The notes under the pieces are model-generated. The model had not been told where the DNA came from, did no database searches, and worked only from the letters and a program-made list of their open reading frames with translations. Both the position numbers and the translations under genes were made by a program. Below, one piece after another: positions 39,299 to 48,970 of a stretch of DNA of 64,000 nucleotides; within the stretch, counting starts at the first letter, position 1; each line of letters opens with the position of its first letter. The stretch comes from Lactiplantibacillus dongliensis (GTDB lineage: Bacteria; Bacillota; Bacilli; Lactobacillales; Lactobacillaceae). Where the stretch lies: positions 1 through 64,000 of the forward strand of contig NZ_BJDK01000004.1 in NCBI RefSeq assembly GCF_005405105.1, written 5' to 3'.

Positions 39299-40105
39299 TT
39301 AATCGTCAAAATAAGGGTGGTCCGGGTTAATTAAGACCCGTTGAATCTTCTTGGCATGCCCAGTCTTACCGTCTAAGTCAATGACACAACCGGATAAAAC
39401 AGCCGGGCTATCTTCTTGCACATTGAACCGCGTTGGCATTTGGTCTAAGAAGCGACTAATGACATTTTCACGTGTCATCCCTAAAATACCGTTATACGGC
39501 CCCGTGAAGCCCACATCCGTTAAGAAAGCAGTTCCACCAGGCAAGACCCGGTTATCACTCGTTTGCACATGTGTGTGGGTTCCTACGACCGCACTGACCT
39601 GCCCATCTAAATACCACGCGAGGGCTTCTTTTTCACTAGTCGTTTCGGCATGCATATCAATAAAGATATTCGACGTTTGGGCGCGTAAGGCCTTGACAAC
39701 TGGCTTGACCGTCGTAAACGGATTCGCTAAGTTTTGACCCATAAAGACGTTCCCCTGCAAGTTAATTACGGCTAACTTTTCCGCATTAACATTTAAAATC
39801 GTATAGCCGACACCTGGAGTCGTTTCAGCTGGAAAGTTCAGTGGGCGGACTAACTTCTTCGCGTCCCCAATAAAATCAAAAATTTCATTGTTATCCCAAG
39901 TATGGTTGCCCATCGTAATCACATCGGCCCCAGCCGTTAAGAAATTCTTATAAACCTCTTGATTAATCCCGCGGCCCCGGGTGGCGTTTTCACCATTCAC
40001 AATCGTGACCTGTGGCTTATAGCGCCGTTTCAGCTTAGGTAAGTACGTCGCAATGGCATCTTGGCCAACGTTACCCATGACATCACCAACAAATAAAATT
40101 CGCAT
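39299..40105 (-). CDS. ymdB: YmdB family metallophosphoesterase
   Basis: 268 aa. Metal-binding motifs: FVGDVMGNVG, NGENATRGRGI, GNHTWDN, DMHAETTSEK and GTHTHVQT. In Bacillus YmdB is a cyclic-nucleotide phosphodiesterase affecting motility and biofilm. It usually follows rny; here rny is directly upstream, but a terminator separates the two, and ymdB instead leads the mutSL operon. GGGAG before ATG 40105. Confidence 0.93.
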   Translation of the reverse strand: MRILFVGDVMGNVGQDAIATYLPKLKRRYKPQVTIVNGENATRGRGINQEVYKNFLTAGADVITMGNHTWDNNEIFDFIGDAKKLVRPLNFPAETTPGVGYTILNVNAEKLAVINLQGNVFMGQNLANPFTTVKPVVKALRAQTSNIFIDMHAETTSEKEALAWYLDGQVSAVVGTHTHVQTSDNRVLPGGTAFLTDVGFTGPYNGILGMTRENVISRFLDQMPTRFNVQEDSPAVLSGCVIDLDGKTGHAKKIQRVLINPDHPYFDD

Positions 40106-40122
40106 ATGTTCTCCCTTGTTTG

Positions 40123-40136
40123 ACTGTTATAACAGT
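40123..40136. promoter_or_regulatory. Palindromic operator-like site upstream of ymdB-mutSL
   Basis: ACTGTTATAACAGT is a perfect 14-bp palindrome, 17 bp before ATG 40105. It lies close downstream of an extended -10 (TGC-TAAAAT on the minus strand, about 40141-40149), where a repressor would block transcript start. The regulator is not known to me. Confidence 0.5.
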
Positions 40137-40216
40137 TATTTTAGCATTAATCGTCTGAAAATGCGGTGTCCGGCTTGGCATTATTTTACTTAACGAATCC
40201 AACCAGAGCCCCAATC

Positions 40217-40256
40217 GTAAAAAAATAAGCCTAAGACTTTTCAGTCCTAAACTTAT
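40217..40256 (-). terminator. Terminator of rny
   Basis: ATAAG-TTAGGACT (minus strand) pairs with AGTCTTAG-CTTAT across GAAA with G-U pairs and is followed by six T. It separates rny from ymdB. Confidence 0.85.
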
Positions 40257-40263
40257 CTTCTGT

Positions 40264-41823
40264 TTATTTAGCGTAGTCAACTGCTCGAACTTCCCGAATG
40301 ACGGTAACTTTAATGTGTCCAGGATATTCAAGTTCATTTTCAATTTGCTTTTTAATATCGTGGGCCAAGACGGTAGCCTGTAAATCAGACACGTCTTTTG
40401 GCTTAACGATAACCCGAATCTCACGACCCGCTTGGATAGCATAACTCTTCTTAACGCCATCTTCCGCATTCGCAATCGTTTCAAGTTTTTCAAGTCGATG
40501 AATATAATTCTCCAACGACTCGCTCCGAGCACCTGGCCGAGCTGCGGATATTGCATCTGCAGTTGCAACCAAGACGGCAATAATGGATTTCGCTTCAACA
40601 TCACCATGATGTGACGCAATCGTATTGATTACCACTGGGTTTTCTTTGTACTTCGTTGTTAATTCCACGCCAATTTCAACGTGGGAACCTTCGATCTCGT
40701 GATCAACGGCTTTACCAATATCGTGTAATAATCCTGCGCGTTTCGCGACAGTAACATCTTCACCAAGTTCAGCGGCCAAAACACCCGCCAACTTCGCAAC
40801 TTCAATTGAATGATTTAAGACATTTTGCCCATAACTAGTCCGATAATTTAAGCGACCGACTAACTTGATCAAGTCAGGATGCATCCCGTGCAATCCTAAA
40901 TCAAAGACCGTTTGTTCACCGGTTTCGCGAATCTTTTCGTCCATCTCTTTACGAGCTTTTTCAACCATTTCTTCAATCCGAGCCGGATGAATCCGACCGT
41001 CTTGAATCAACTTCTCTAACGCAATTTTAGCGATTTCACGCCGAATTGGGTCAAAGCCACTCAAAACGACCGCTTCCGGGGTATCATCAATAATTAAATC
41101 AATCCCAGTCAGCGTTTCTAAGGTCCGAATATTTCGACCTTCACGACCGATAATCCGGCCCTTCATGTCGTCATTCGGTAAAGAAACCACTGAAACGGTG
41201 GTTTCGGATACCATATCCGCGGCACTTTGTTGGATGGCTTGAACGATTAAGTTCTTCGCTTCTTTTTCAGATTGCGACTTAACCTCGTCCGTACTTTCTT
41301 TGATCATCACGGCTCGCTCATGCGTTAATTGATCCCGCGTTTGCGTTAAAATCCGTTCCCGCGCTTGATCTTGCGATAAGGCGGCGACCTTTTCTAATTC
41401 AGCTTGACGTTGCGTGATTAGTGAAGCTGCACTTTGTTGCTGTTGTTCCACACGTTTTTGCTCGTTGGCAATTTTGTCTTCCTTTTTGCCTAAAGCATCT
41501 TCGCGTTTTTCAAAAGTATTTTCCTTATGATCCAAAGTCTCTTCGCGTTGTAACAACCGGTCTTCTTGCTTTTGCACTTCATTCCGGCGTTGCTTTAACT
41601 CGTTTTCAACCTCAGTTCGGTAACGGTGACTCTCTTCTTTTGATTCAAGAACCTTTTCTTTCTTGTGAGTCTCCGCTTGCTTCTTGGCTGAAGCAATAAT
41701 ACCCTCAGCTGTGTGCTTGGCCGCGTCCAATTCCTTTTCATGGACATTCTTACGAACGACATAACCAATCCCATAGCCGACAACAATTGCGATGACTGCG
41801 AGGATTATACCGAAAACATTCAT
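40264..41823 (-). CDS. rny: Ribonuclease Y
   Basis: 519 aa. An N-terminal membrane anchor ([18 protein letters not shown]) is followed by a long coiled coil rich in Lys, Glu and Gln (about 30-200), a KH domain around [16 protein letters not shown], and an HD domain with [12 protein letters not shown] and ASHHGDVEA. It starts bulk mRNA decay from the membrane. GGAGG before ATG 41823. Monocistronic, with its own promoter and terminator. Confidence 0.97.
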   Translation of the reverse strand: MNVFGIILAVIAIVVGYGIGYVVRKNVHEKELDAAKHTAEGIIASAKKQAETHKKEKVLESKEESHRYRTEVENELKQRRNEVQKQEDRLLQREETLDHKENTFEKREDALGKKEDKIANEQKRVEQQQQSAASLITQRQAELEKVAALSQDQARERILTQTRDQLTHERAVMIKESTDEVKSQSEKEAKNLIVQAIQQSAADMVSETTVSVVSLPNDDMKGRIIGREGRNIRTLETLTGIDLIIDDTPEAVVLSGFDPIRREIAKIALEKLIQDGRIHPARIEEMVEKARKEMDEKIRETGEQTVFDLGLHGMHPDLIKLVGRLNYRTSYGQNVLNHSIEVAKLAGVLAAELGEDVTVAKRAGLLHDIGKAVDHEIEGSHVEIGVELTTKYKENPVVINTIASHHGDVEAKSIIAVLVATADAISAARPGARSESLENYIHRLEKLETIANAEDGVKKSYAIQAGREIRVIVKPKDVSDLQATVLAHDIKKQIENELEYPGHIKVTVIREVRAVDYAK

Positions 41824-41912
41824 GTTTCCACCTCCGCATCACCTAAATCCAGTTAACATAAAATCAACTACAAATTTTCAGATGTTATATTTTGATTACT
41901 TACACACTTGTT

Positions 41913-41941
41913 ATTCTAATGTTTGAAACTAGTAGTGTCAA
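41913..41941 (-). promoter_or_regulatory. rny promoter
   Basis: On the minus strand: TTGACA (41936-41941), 17 bp, TAGAAT (41913-41918). It leaves an untranslated leader of about 85 nt. Confidence 0.85.
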
Positions 41942-42010
41942 CTTAAAGTCTTATGTGAAGCCCATCGTTAGCCATCAAACGTCCCTTAAATTATGCAAAA
42001 AATATGTATA

Positions 42011-42044
42011 AAAACGCCCAAAACCACCGTTTTGGACGTTAACG
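42011..42044 (-). terminator. Terminator of recA
   Basis: AACGTCCAAAAC pairs with GTTTTGGGCGTT (minus strand), then TTTTATAC. It lies 10 bp past the recA stop. Confidence 0.85.
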
Positions 42045-42049
42045 ATCAT

Positions 42050-43135
42050 TTATTTATCTTTTTCAGTATCACCTAAATCTAATTCACTAGGATCAGTTGT
42101 TGGGGCCGCTGAATCGGCTTCAGTATTAGCTTCATCATCATCGGCGCCGTCCATGCCATAAGCATCCCGAACCTTTTGTCGAATATCCGCCATGACATCC
42201 GGATGATCTGCCAAGTATTTCTTCGCATTCTCACGGCCTTGACCAATTCGATCTTCGCCGTATGAGTACCAAGACCCACTCTTCTTAACGATATCCTTGT
42301 CCGCTGCCATATCAACTAATTCACCAGTTTGAGAAATCCCATAACCGTACATGATATCAACTTCGGCCCGCTTGAATGGCGGCGCAACCTTGTTCTTGAC
42401 CACTTTGATACGAACTCGGTTCCCGATAATATCGGTGCCGTCTTTGATTTGTTCCGCCCGCCGGACTTCCAACCGGATCGTCGCGTAGAACTTCAAAGCC
42501 CGACCACCAGGCGTCGTTTCAGGGTTACCAAACATAACCCCAACCTTTTCACGAATTTGGTTAATAAATAACGCAATCGTCTTCGTTTTATTTAACGTCC
42601 CGGAGAGTTTCCGTAGCGCTTGTGACATCAGTCGTGCTTGGAGCCCAACGTGCGCGTCACCCATTTCGCCTTCGATTTCAGCCCGCGGTACTAACGCCGC
42701 CACGGAATCGACAACTAAAATGTCGACCGCCCCACTGGAAACCAAAGCATCGGCAATTTCCAAGCCTTGTTCACCAGTATCTGGTTGTGAGAGCAATAAG
42801 TCGTCAATATTAACACCTAAATGTTCAGCATAAACGGGGTCCAAAGCATTTTCAGCATCGATATAAGCAGCCGTTCCGCCTTGCTTTTGCACTTCAGCGA
42901 CAGCGTGCAACGCAACGGTTGTTTTACCGGAACTTTCAGGACCGTAGATTTCCACGATTCGGCCGCGGGGATACCCGCCAACACCAAGCGCGTCATCTAA
43001 GGCTAAGGAACCACTTGAAATGGTCGAGATCGCCGTATTAGCGGCATCCCCCATTCGCATAATGGAGCCTTTACCGAAGTTCTTTTCAATCTTTTTTAAG
43101 GCAGCATCTAGTGCTGCTTGCCGTGCATCAGCCAA
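42050..43135 (-). CDS. recA: Recombinase RecA
   Basis: 361 aa. The N-terminus [28 protein letters not shown], Walker A GPESSGKT, the [21 protein letters not shown] loop and [11 protein letters not shown] are canonical RecA. The acidic C-terminal tail ([12 protein letters not shown]...) is typical of lactobacilli. The start must be TTG at 43135, seven bases after AGGAGG; the in-frame ATG at 43171 overlaps the promoter -10 and has no ribosome site. Induced through the SOS box upstream. Confidence 0.97.
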   Translation of the reverse strand: MADARQAALDAALKKIEKNFGKGSIMRMGDAANTAISTISSGSLALDDALGVGGYPRGRIVEIYGPESSGKTTVALHAVAEVQKQGGTAAYIDAENALDPVYAEHLGVNIDDLLLSQPDTGEQGLEIADALVSSGAVDILVVDSVAALVPRAEIEGEMGDAHVGLQARLMSQALRKLSGTLNKTKTIALFINQIREKVGVMFGNPETTPGGRALKFYATIRLEVRRAEQIKDGTDIIGNRVRIKVVKNKVAPPFKRAEVDIMYGYGISQTGELVDMAADKDIVKKSGSWYSYGEDRIGQGRENAKKYLADHPDVMADIRQKVRDAYGMDGADDDEANTEADSAAPTTDPSELDLGDTEKDK

Positions 43136-43166
43136 ATTATTTCCTCCTTTGGGTCTCGCTCTTAAT

Positions 43167-43217
43167 ATCATAGCTGTTCACCTTCAGAAATGCAAGCAAA
43201 AAGCGAACAAAAGTTCG
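43167..43217 (-). promoter_or_regulatory. recA promoter and LexA (SOS) box
   Basis: On the minus strand: TTGCAT (43190-43195), 17 bp, TATGAT (43167-43172). CGAAC-AAAA-GTTCG at 43204-43217, just upstream of -35, is an exact match to the Gram-positive SOS half-sites. Confidence 0.88.
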
Positions 43218-43219
43218 TG

Positions 43220-44482
43220 CTATTTTTTGATGGCAGTATCTGCCACTAATTTACGGCGTAACCAATCGAGCCCCGCCATCACGCTACGCTCCCGAATCCG
43301 TTGCCGATCACCAGCAAAGTGATACAAGCGGCCTTCAGTTGGCTGATCGCGATACGCCAGCCCAATCCAAACGGTCCCCGCTGGTTGCCCTTCAAGTGCG
43401 TCCGGACCGGCAACCCCCGTGAAGCTTAAGGCCGTATCGGTTGCTAGCTGTTGGCGCGCCCCGTCAGCCATGGCAATTGCCGTTGCTTCCGAAACGACCC
43501 CGTCATGATCAATTGTCGCTTGCGGCACGTTGACCAATTGATGCTTAGCAGCATTGGCATAGGTCACAAAGCCGCCAGGGAAAATGGCAGAAACACCGGG
43601 GACTCCACCAATCGTACTTTGAAACAACCCTGCCGTTAAACTTTCAGCGCCCGTGATGCTAAGTTGCCGTTTGATCATTGTGTTAATGACCACCGCTACT
43701 AATGAATTATCATCACCATAGCCATACAGATAGTCCCCAACCTGGGCTTTAATCTGAGCTTCCACGGTATCTAAAGCCACGGTTGCTTCAGCTTGGGTTG
43801 CGGCCTGAGCGCTTAAGCGTAACGTCACTTCATTGGTCTTGGCATAGGGCGCAATCGTCACCGCCTGTTGATCGTCAATCAAGGTTTTAAGTTCCGTCAC
43901 CAATTGCGACTCGCCGATACCAAAGAACCGCAAGACCCGTGAATAAATCTGGGCTTGCTGGCCATACGCCGCTTGTAATTGCGGCTTAGCTTCAGTATCA
44001 AACATCATGGTCATTTCCCGGGGTGGGCCTGGCAATAATAAGAAGTCAGCTGAATCTGGTGACTGGTAAAAGGCCCCGACCGCTAAGCCATTATGATTCG
44101 TCAACGGGGTAGCCCCCGCCGGATATAAGGCCTGTAACCGATTATTGGCCGTCATCGTTTGCTGCGTCTGCGTAAAGCGGTCAGTGATCACCTGCATCGC
44201 AGCCGGATCTTCAACCAAGGGAACATTGAGATAGGCCGCGAGTGTTTGCTTCGTCAAATCATCTTTAGTCGGCCCTAAGCCCCCTGATAAAATGACCAAA
44301 TCGTTACGTTGCGCTGCAATCTCAATCACAGTTGCTAACCGTGCGGGATTATCCCCGACAACGGTCTGATAGTAACTATCAATCCCTAATTCGGCTAAAC
44401 CTTGTGCAATGTGGGTACTATTCGTGTTCGTAATCTGACCGAGTAAAATCTCGGTCCCAACGGCAATAATTTCTGCTTGCAT
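43220..44482 (-). CDS. cinA: CinA family competence/damage-inducible protein (nicotinamide-nucleotide amidase-like)
   Basis: 420 aa. The N-terminal MoCF-binding domain (AEIIAVGTEILLGQITNTN, SGGLGPTKDDLT) is fused to a C-terminal CinA domain (SITGAESLTAGLFQSTIGGVPGVS, FTGVAGPD). The family hydrolyses NMN or ADP-ribose and is linked to RecA in streptococcal competence. Start M5 (ATG 44482) is chosen because AAGGAG directly touches the upstream ATG 44494. It lies next to recA, but recA has its own promoter. Confidence 0.93.
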   Translation of the reverse strand: MQAEIIAVGTEILLGQITNTNSTHIAQGLAELGIDSYYQTVVGDNPARLATVIEIAAQRNDLVILSGGLGPTKDDLTKQTLAAYLNVPLVEDPAAMQVITDRFTQTQQTMTANNRLQALYPAGATPLTNHNGLAVGAFYQSPDSADFLLLPGPPREMTMMFDTEAKPQLQAAYGQQAQIYSRVLRFFGIGESQLVTELKTLIDDQQAVTIAPYAKTNEVTLRLSAQAATQAEATVALDTVEAQIKAQVGDYLYGYGDDNSLVAVVINTMIKRQLSITGAESLTAGLFQSTIGGVPGVSAIFPGGFVTYANAAKHQLVNVPQATIDHDGVVSEATAIAMADGARQQLATDTALSFTGVAGPDALEGQPAGTVWIGLAYRDQPTEGRLYHFAGDRQRIRERSVMAGLDWLRRKLVADTAIKK

Positions 44483-44555
44483 GCTGAATGACATCTCCTT
44501 GTAACTTGCTGCGCGTTACGTTAAGTATATACGAAAACAAATTGTTCAAGCACTA

Positions 44556-44586
44556 AAAAAGTTCCGCCAATTGGCAGAACTTTTTT
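44556..44586 (-). terminator. Terminator after pgsA
   Basis: AAAAAAGTTC-GCCAA pairs with TTGGC-GAACTTTTTT across a near-perfect palindrome; the T-run points into the gap before cinA. Ends the ymfFH-rodZ-pgsA operon. Confidence 0.9.
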
Positions 44587-44589
44587 AAG

Positions 44590-45174
44590 TTATTTAAATC
44601 CATCTGAAAAGACGTTGCGATTTTGCACGAAGTAATCAACCCCCGAGTAAATCACGAAGAAGAGACAGATGTACAACATGATGCTGGCAAATGGTACGTT
44701 AATCGCCGCAAACAACACATTGTTCAATAGTAAAAAGATAATCGCAATCATTTGCGTGGTCGTCTTAATCTTACCTGGCATGGCCGCCGCCATCACTTCA
44801 CCGTTATTTTCAACGATTAAAAGTCGTAACCCAGTGACCGCTAGTTCCCGGCACATGATAATTGCCACGACCCAGTCTGGCGCCATATTCAGGCGCACCA
44901 AGATAATGAACGCCGTCATGACTAACATCTTATCAGCTAACGGATCAGCAAACTTGCCGAAATTCGTTACTAGATGTTGGCGCCGAGCAATCTTCCCATC
45001 GGCTAAGTCGGTCAGTGACGCAACCGCAAAGATCAGTGTCGCCACGAGCTGGGTTACGGGAATCGTTGTGCCAGCCCAAACCACTTGGCCCCAACTCAAA
45101 GGTAAGACCATAATCAGTAGAAAGACCGGAATCAAGATAATCCGAAACACCGTTAATTTATTAGGTAAATTCAC
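44590..45174 (-). CDS. pgsA: CDP-diacylglycerol-glycerol-3-phosphate phosphatidyltransferase
   Basis: 194 aa membrane enzyme with the CDP-alcohol phosphotransferase motif D-G-x2-A-R-x8-G-x3-D-x3-D in ADGKIARR...FGKFADPLADK. It makes phosphatidylglycerol phosphate from CDP-diacylglycerol. GTG 45174 with AAAGGAG. Last gene of the ymfF-ymfH-rodZ-pgsA operon. Confidence 0.95.
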   Translation of the reverse strand: MNLPNKLTVFRIILIPVFLLIMVLPLSWGQVVWAGTTIPVTQLVATLIFAVASLTDLADGKIARRQHLVTNFGKFADPLADKMLVMTAFIILVRLNMAPDWVVAIIMCRELAVTGLRLLIVENNGEVMAAAMPGKIKTTTQMIAIIFLLLNNVLFAAINVPFASIMLYICLFFVIYSGVDYFVQNRNVFSDGFK

Positions 45175-45195
45175 AGCTATAACTCCTTTACAACG

Positions 45196-46089
45196 TTATT
45201 TAATGGTCAACGTAATCGTCCGAACTTGGCTGGTGCTGTTCTTCGGATTGAAGTCAAACTTCTTGCCATTAATGGTTGCACTGGTTGCTTTAGCGTTCCC
45301 AAACTGGAATTTGACCGTAGTGGCATTGCTTGGCAAAGTGACGGTATGTGACCCGTTCGCCGTCAACGTTCCTTGCCAAGTCTGCGTGCCATTAGTTGTC
45401 ACGGACGTCCAAGCAGCACCAGTTGCCTTTAAGACAACCTTGTTCTTCTTAGCCCCGTTCGTTAGCGTATAAGCCGTATCGCTAGTGCCATCTGCTTTAA
45501 TCGTTTGGTTCGTTTTCTTCTTATCAGCAGCTTTTTTCGAACTAGCTTTGGCAGCACTGCTGCTAGCGGCTTTCTTGGAGCTAGCGGCACTACTGGTTTG
45601 CTTAGAACTCGAGACTTGCGTACTTGAGCTGCTGGCGCTAGTGGCCGAACTTGACCCAGTATGGGTCCGGACAGCCATGAACCAAATAAATAACAGAATT
45701 AAGACCACAATCGCCGTAATAATAATCGTTGGCAAATAGTTGCGAACCCGACTCGTGGGACTGCTAGGCCGTTCCCGGGTTGCGGCCCGGGTTGGCTGGG
45801 TGTCATCGACATTTTGAACATAGGTCTCTGCATGGGTTGCAGGTAATTGGTCACTGTATTCTTTCAGTAACGCATCCCCATCGAGATCAACCGTGTCAGC
45901 ATATTGCTTCACAAACGCCCGCACATAAAAATCACCAGGCAGCTTATCGAATTGCTCATCTTCAATCGCGATCAAATACCGCTTTTGAATCTTGGTGATC
46001 TGTTGTAAATCATCAATGGTTAATCCTTTGGCGGTTCGCGCAGCTTTTAGACGCGCGCCAATGGTACTTTTTTCTTCATTTTCACTCAT
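45196..46089 (-). CDS. rodZ: RodZ-like helix-turn-helix membrane protein (YmfM-type)
   Basis: 297 aa. A cytoplasmic XRE-type HTH lies at about residues 10-75 (IGARLKAARTAKGLTIDDLQ...). A single membrane span follows (YLPTIIITAIVVLILLFIWF), then a Ser/Ala/Lys low-complexity linker of about 60 residues and an extracellular DUF4115 beta domain. RodZ links MreB to the cell-wall machinery. ATG 46089 behind GGAG was chosen over 46137. The order after the M16 genes and before pgsA matches Bacillus ymfM-pgsA. Confidence 0.9.
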   Translation of the reverse strand: MSENEEKSTIGARLKAARTAKGLTIDDLQQITKIQKRYLIAIEDEQFDKLPGDFYVRAFVKQYADTVDLDGDALLKEYSDQLPATHAETYVQNVDDTQPTRAATRERPSSPTSRVRNYLPTIIITAIVVLILLFIWFMAVRTHTGSSSATSASSSSTQVSSSKQTSSAASSKKAASSSAAKASSKKAADKKKTNQTIKADGTSDTAYTLTNGAKKNKVVLKATGAAWTSVTTNGTQTWQGTLTANGSHTVTLPSNATTVKFQFGNAKATSATINGKKFDFNPKNSTSQVRTITLTIK

Positions 46090-46191
46090 TTGACTTTTTC
46101 TCCACCCTAAGTCTATTTTCAAAATCTTTCGATTCATAGTATATCACAGCCGACCTAGTGTCGGTACTGGTGATATGAACTTAAAACTTCC

Positions 46192-47493
46192 TTAATGCTT
46201 ACTAGTTGGTCGAATCTGATACTCACTAATCGCTTGTGAGGTTAACAGTTGTTGCGCGATGGCTTTAATATCATCCAAGGTCAAACTTGCAATCGTCGCT
46301 GGTTCATCAAACAGCGTCGTATTGCCAAATAACCGTTGATCATAACGATTGGCGATGGCTTCTAGTGAGTTCGCCATAAAGACACAACGCCCAATCATTT
46401 CTTTTTTCACCATCGCTAATAAGTCAGCTTGACCTTCGACCGCTTGTGACCAGTTCTCTAGAACCGCAATAATCGCCGCATCAAATTTTTCAGGTTGGTT
46501 AGTTTCCCCACTAAACGTGACAAAATTAAATCCATTTTGTAATTCAAAATCATAACCAAAGGTATCGTCAATAATACCCTCGTCATATAACCGTAAATAA
46601 TTCTTAGACGTATCGCCAAATAAAAGTTCTAATAAGACATTCACACCTGCACGATATTTTAAGGCGGCCGGACCAGCTTCAATCGGCGCTAATCCTTTGA
46701 CCCCAATAATCGACTTTGCCCGGCTGACCGGCATATCAATCATCCGATACGGCATAATATCATGACCGTCCGTCACTGTGGCTGGAATCTTGCGTTCAAT
46801 CGGTTGAAACGCATCAAAATGTTTGGCTGCTTGATTGGCGGTCACCCAGTCCAAGACCTCATCTGGATCTAACTTACCGACCACAAACAGCGTCATATTC
46901 TCTGGATGATAAAAGGTCCGATAAGCCGCATACAAATCATCGGCCGTGATCTTCGCAATCGACTCCGTGGTCCCGGCAATATCATACTGTAACGGATGAT
47001 TTGGGTATAAATTGCCAATCATGCCAAAGTATAAGCGCCAACTCGGATCGTCGTTATACATCTCGATTTCTTGCCCAATAATGCCCTTTTCTTTTTCGAC
47101 CGTGGCCGGCGTAAAGTATGGGTCTTGGACAAAATCAAGTAAGGTCTCCAAATTCTCACGTAAATGCTGCGTCGCTGAGAAAAGGTAGCTCGTCCGCGTA
47201 AAGCTGGTAAAGGCATTGGCACTCGCCCCGTACTTACCGAACGTTTGGAACGCATCGTGGTCAGCCTTTTCAAACATCTTATGTTCTAAAAAATGGGCAA
47301 TACCATCAGGAAACCGCCGCATCTCCGTCTCACCAGCAGGGACAAAAGTATTGTCAATGGAGCCATAATTAGTTGTAAAGACCGCATACGTTTTATGGAA
47401 GCCTGCTTTAGGCAAGAGGGTGACCGTTAGCCCATTATCAAGCTTCGTCTGGTAACTAGTTTCATTAAATTGTTCATATTGTTTCACTTGCAT
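46192..47493 (-). CDS. ymfH: M16 family zinc metallopeptidase (YmfH/AlbF-like)
   Basis: 433 aa. The inverted zinc motif HxxEH is present in IAHFLEHKMFEK, and the family third ligand Glu is expected in KEKGIIGQEIEM about 75 residues later. With its catalytically dead partner encoded upstream it would form a two-protein M16 peptidase. ATG 47493 starts 1 bp after the stop of ymfF, indicating coupling. Substrate unknown. Confidence 0.92.
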   Translation of the reverse strand: MQVKQYEQFNETSYQTKLDNGLTVTLLPKAGFHKTYAVFTTNYGSIDNTFVPAGETEMRRFPDGIAHFLEHKMFEKADHDAFQTFGKYGASANAFTSFTRTSYLFSATQHLRENLETLLDFVQDPYFTPATVEKEKGIIGQEIEMYNDDPSWRLYFGMIGNLYPNHPLQYDIAGTTESIAKITADDLYAAYRTFYHPENMTLFVVGKLDPDEVLDWVTANQAAKHFDAFQPIERKIPATVTDGHDIMPYRMIDMPVSRAKSIIGVKGLAPIEAGPAALKYRAGVNVLLELLFGDTSKNYLRLYDEGIIDDTFGYDFELQNGFNFVTFSGETNQPEKFDAAIIAVLENWSQAVEGQADLLAMVKKEMIGRCVFMANSLEAIANRYDQRLFGNTTLFDEPATIASLTLDDIKAIAQQLLTSQAISEYQIRPTSKH

Positions 47494-47494
47494 G

Positions 47495-48757
47495 TTAAGC
47501 CGCGCCTCCGTTCAAAAAGAAGCCATCATTCAAGGTGACCAGCTGAGCCACTGCTTGAATCTGTTCCCGCGTGACTGCTTGAATCTGCTGTAACCACTCA
47601 TCATCACTCACTTGACGTTGAGTCAGATCATCGATCAAAGCCTGAATGGCAAACGTCCGTTGGCTATCCAAACTGGATTCAAAATCATTGATTAACCCTA
47701 ATTTCAGTTGGTCAACCAGTTCATCGGTAAACTCACCGTTTTTAATCGCGGTCAACTGGTCATCAATAATTTGTAAGACTTGATCGTGATTCTTACCGTC
47801 AATCCCGGCTTGCACTTTCAAAACGCCGCGGAATGTATCCAATGAGCTGCTGGCATAATAAGCCAAACTGGCCTTTTCACGCACATTCATGAATAACTTT
47901 GATAAGGGCGAGCCGCCAAATAATTCATTAAACACTAAGGCCGCATAATAATGATTATCCCGATAGAAGACGGGTAGATCATAGCCCAAGTTCAACTTGG
48001 CTTGACTCAAAGCTTGTTGTTCACTGGTTTCAACGTAATGACCAGTATTTTGATGCTGATAAAAAGCCGTTAACCGATCAGTCGGCCGGTCTTTGAACCC
48101 GACTTGTCGCCATTGCGTGGTCACCGCTTCTACATCAACATCACCCATGACAATAATATCAATCTGATTAGTTGCTAAGACCGTCTGGTAGTACGCATAT
48201 AAGTCGGTTGCTGACAGCGTGCCTAAGTCAGCGACGGTCCCAAAGCTTGGCACTTGTTGTGCCGCATCGGCCACAAATAAAGCTTCATTTAACTTTTGCG
48301 CCGCATAGTACTGCTTATCATCCGCCAATGATTCAATCGAGGCTTGTAAGTTGGTGACTTGCCGATCAAAAGTAGCTTGATCGAATTGCTGATCTTTAAC
48401 CAATGGGCGATAGATAATCTTTTGTAAGAAATCAATTGCACTCGCAGTTAAAGCCTGATCAGTGGCCAAATAACGCTCATTGGGTACTGTAATGGCTAAT
48501 TGTAGACTATGCGTTGGTCCCTTGCGACTAACGCCGGCACCAAAGGCCGCCCCGAACATGGCTGCTAACGCATGCGCTAACGCCCGTTGATCAGGATAAT
48601 CGGCTGAACTTGTTTCTAATAAATTCGATAATAACGCTCGTTTCGTAATTTCGTCCCGCTTCAGCGGTGCCCGAAAATTAACGATAATTTGGTTGGTTTT
48701 GAATTGATGACTCGTAACGGTCGTCAATCGAACCCCTTTTGCTAACTGAACTTGCAA
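47495..48757 (-). CDS. ymfF: M16 family peptidase-like subunit without zinc motif (YmfF-like)
   Basis: About 420 aa, M16 fold by its overall sequence (IVNFRAPLKRDEITKRALLSNLLE, LNLGYDLPVFYRDN, LVFNELFGGSPLSKLFMNVREK). The position of HxxEH reads ALAHALAAMFG, so it lacks the zinc site, as is usual for the non-catalytic partner. The start is TTG 48757, seven bases after AAGGAGG; the GTG at 48775 is inside the ribosome site region and unlikely. First gene of the four-gene operon. Confidence 0.9.
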   Translation of the reverse strand: MQVQLAKGVRLTTVTSHQFKTNQIIVNFRAPLKRDEITKRALLSNLLETSSADYPDQRALAHALAAMFGAAFGAGVSRKGPTHSLQLAITVPNERYLATDQALTASAIDFLQKIIYRPLVKDQQFDQATFDRQVTNLQASIESLADDKQYYAAQKLNEALFVADAAQQVPSFGTVADLGTLSATDLYAYYQTVLATNQIDIIVMGDVDVEAVTTQWRQVGFKDRPTDRLTAFYQHQNTGHYVETSEQQALSQAKLNLGYDLPVFYRDNHYYAALVFNELFGGSPLSKLFMNVREKASLAYYASSSLDTFRGVLKVQAGIDGKNHDQVLQIIDDQLTAIKNGEFTDELVDQLKLGLINDFESSLDSQRTFAIQALIDDLTQRQVSDDEWLQQIQAVTREQIQAVAQLVTLNDGFFLNGGAA

Positions 48758-48784
48758 ATTACATCCTCCTTGCACTATGTATAA

Positions 48785-48813
48785 ATAATAAGCGAAAGAC
48801 TATGTTGACGCAA
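48785..48813 (-). promoter_or_regulatory. Promoter of the ymfF operon
   Basis: On the minus strand: TTGCGT (48808-48813), 17 bp, TATTAT (48785-48790), about 27 bp before the start codon. Divergent from lysC. Confidence 0.8.
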
Positions 48814-48908
48814 CTTTACACGTCGCATCAACCTATAAACCATTTTCCGGTCAGTCACAGTTTGACGAAAACGTTATAAAATGAGATTCCGCTGAGGTCA
48901 CATTAACA

Positions 48909-48937
48909 TTGCAAACTCGCGGTTTGTCTGCTATTCT
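48909..48937 (+). promoter_or_regulatory. Aspartate kinase promoter
   Basis: TTGCAA (48909-48914), 17 bp, TATTCT (48932-48937) with an extended TGC before the -10. Only about 27 bp lie between the expected transcript start and GTG 48971, which leaves no room for a lysine riboswitch or T-box. Confidence 0.82.
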
Positions 48938-48970
48938 TTTCAGTATTGATAAATTGAGGAGCGATTTAAT

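Noticed and set aside
40083-40619. 178-codon minus-strand frame across the rny end and the ymdB promoter
   Set aside because: It overlaps rny in another frame, crosses the rny terminator and has a low-complexity Leu/Arg-rich translation; RNase Y in the other frame is certain.
44669-45472. 267-codon plus-strand frame opposite pgsA and rodZ
   Set aside because: The longest antisense frame in the window, but it runs over two certain genes and their junction and has no ribosome site.
45480-45660. Direct repeats in the rodZ coding region
   Set aside because: They are the codon-level result of a Ser/Ala/Lys low-complexity linker, common in this protein family.
48776-48970. Lysine riboswitch or T-box before aspartate kinase
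   Set aside because: The promoter lies only about 35 bp before the GTG start, leaving too little leader RNA for either.
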